Part shown: positions 63,445-64,000 of the stretch, piece by piece | How the letters are laid out: every line of letters begins with the position of its first letter | How positions within the stretch are numbered: the first letter of the stretch is position 1 | Source of the DNA: Massilia sp. METH4 | Lineage (GTDB): Bacteria > Pseudomonadota > Gammaproteobacteria > Burkholderiales > Burkholderiaceae_D | Direction: 5' to 3' | Assembly (NCBI RefSeq): GCF_037094685.1 | Contig: NZ_CP146614.1 | Span: forward strand, 3,224,001-3,288,000 | DNA length: 64,000 bases | Program-made: the position numbers and the translations under genes | Notes under the pieces: model-generated | Database searches by the model: none | The model's input: only the letters and a program-made list of their open reading frames with translations | Told to the model about the DNA's origin: nothing

Positions 63445-64000
<556 letters not shown>

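Overview
The window is high-GC (about 65 percent) chromosomal DNA of a betaproteobacterium. It most resembles the Massilia/Duganella group of Oxalobacteraceae. The reasons are the Burkholderiales-type housekeeping genes (gluQ, pyrF, sbcB, glnS, alaS), a PEP-CTERM protein, many c-di-GMP and PAS proteins, and dispersed palindromes built on GGGGxCxGxCCCC or GGTGxCxGxCACC. This placement is inferred from protein flavour only; there is no rRNA or tRNA in the window. Both ends are cut inside genes: a CheR-type PAS protein at the left and alaS at the right.

Layout. 1-5.3 kb: the PAS tail, a receiver-domain remnant, a candidate small RNA with a C-rich loop, a TonB-dependent receptor and an AAC(6')-like acetyltransferase. 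5.4-9.6 kb: an MFS transporter, then a LysR regulator divergent from an SDR plus epoxide-hydrolase-like pair. 9.6-17.4 kb: a tandem palindrome array, a large secreted DUF4450 glycosidase-like protein, a phage-type S24 repressor divergon, and CAP, GNAT, membrane and lipoprotein genes. 17.6-21.1 kb: a three-gene light/c-di-GMP operon of a photoactive-yellow-protein homologue, a PAS-GGDEF protein and a GGDEF-EAL protein, joined by overlapping stop/start codons. 21-31 kb: an HExxH protein, a hydrolase, a PEP-CTERM protein, small exported proteins, gluQ, a low-GC membrane gene that looks acquired, a NagX-like protein, MFS and a luciferase-like oxidoreductase. 31-41.5 kb: a hybrid histidine kinase, a dipeptidase, a TraB/GumN protein, VanZ, a lemA-TPM-TPM operon and pyrF. 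41.5-50.5 kb: sbcB, DUF5610, two abutting MITEs with CTAG flanks, a cNMP-GGDEF protein, a BtuF-like protein, an HPF-like protein, MFS, an iron-sulfur flavoreductase and an epimerase with an in-frame minisatellite. 50.5-52.5 kb: two paralogous proteins with a GRDP-like domain and long aromatic-arginine repeat tails. 52.6-64 kb: a CHASE-type histidine kinase, glnS, a five-gene J-domain operon of unknown function, a LysR/MFS divergon, ugpQ-like and alaS.

The best candidates for new biology are three. First, the GRDP/AYSGR and GRDP/AWSAR repeat pair, whose tails repeat Tyr-Ser-Gly-Arg or Trp-Ser-Ala-Arg and end in a shared FYTxRPRL motif. Second, the PYP-GGDEF-EAL operon, which keeps Tyr42, Glu46 and Cys69 in exact PYP numbering. 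Third, the J-protein operon with four unrecognised partners. Structural observations of interest are the MITE pair (one insertion supplies a stop codon), seven loci of related palindromes, and the C-loop sRNA candidate.
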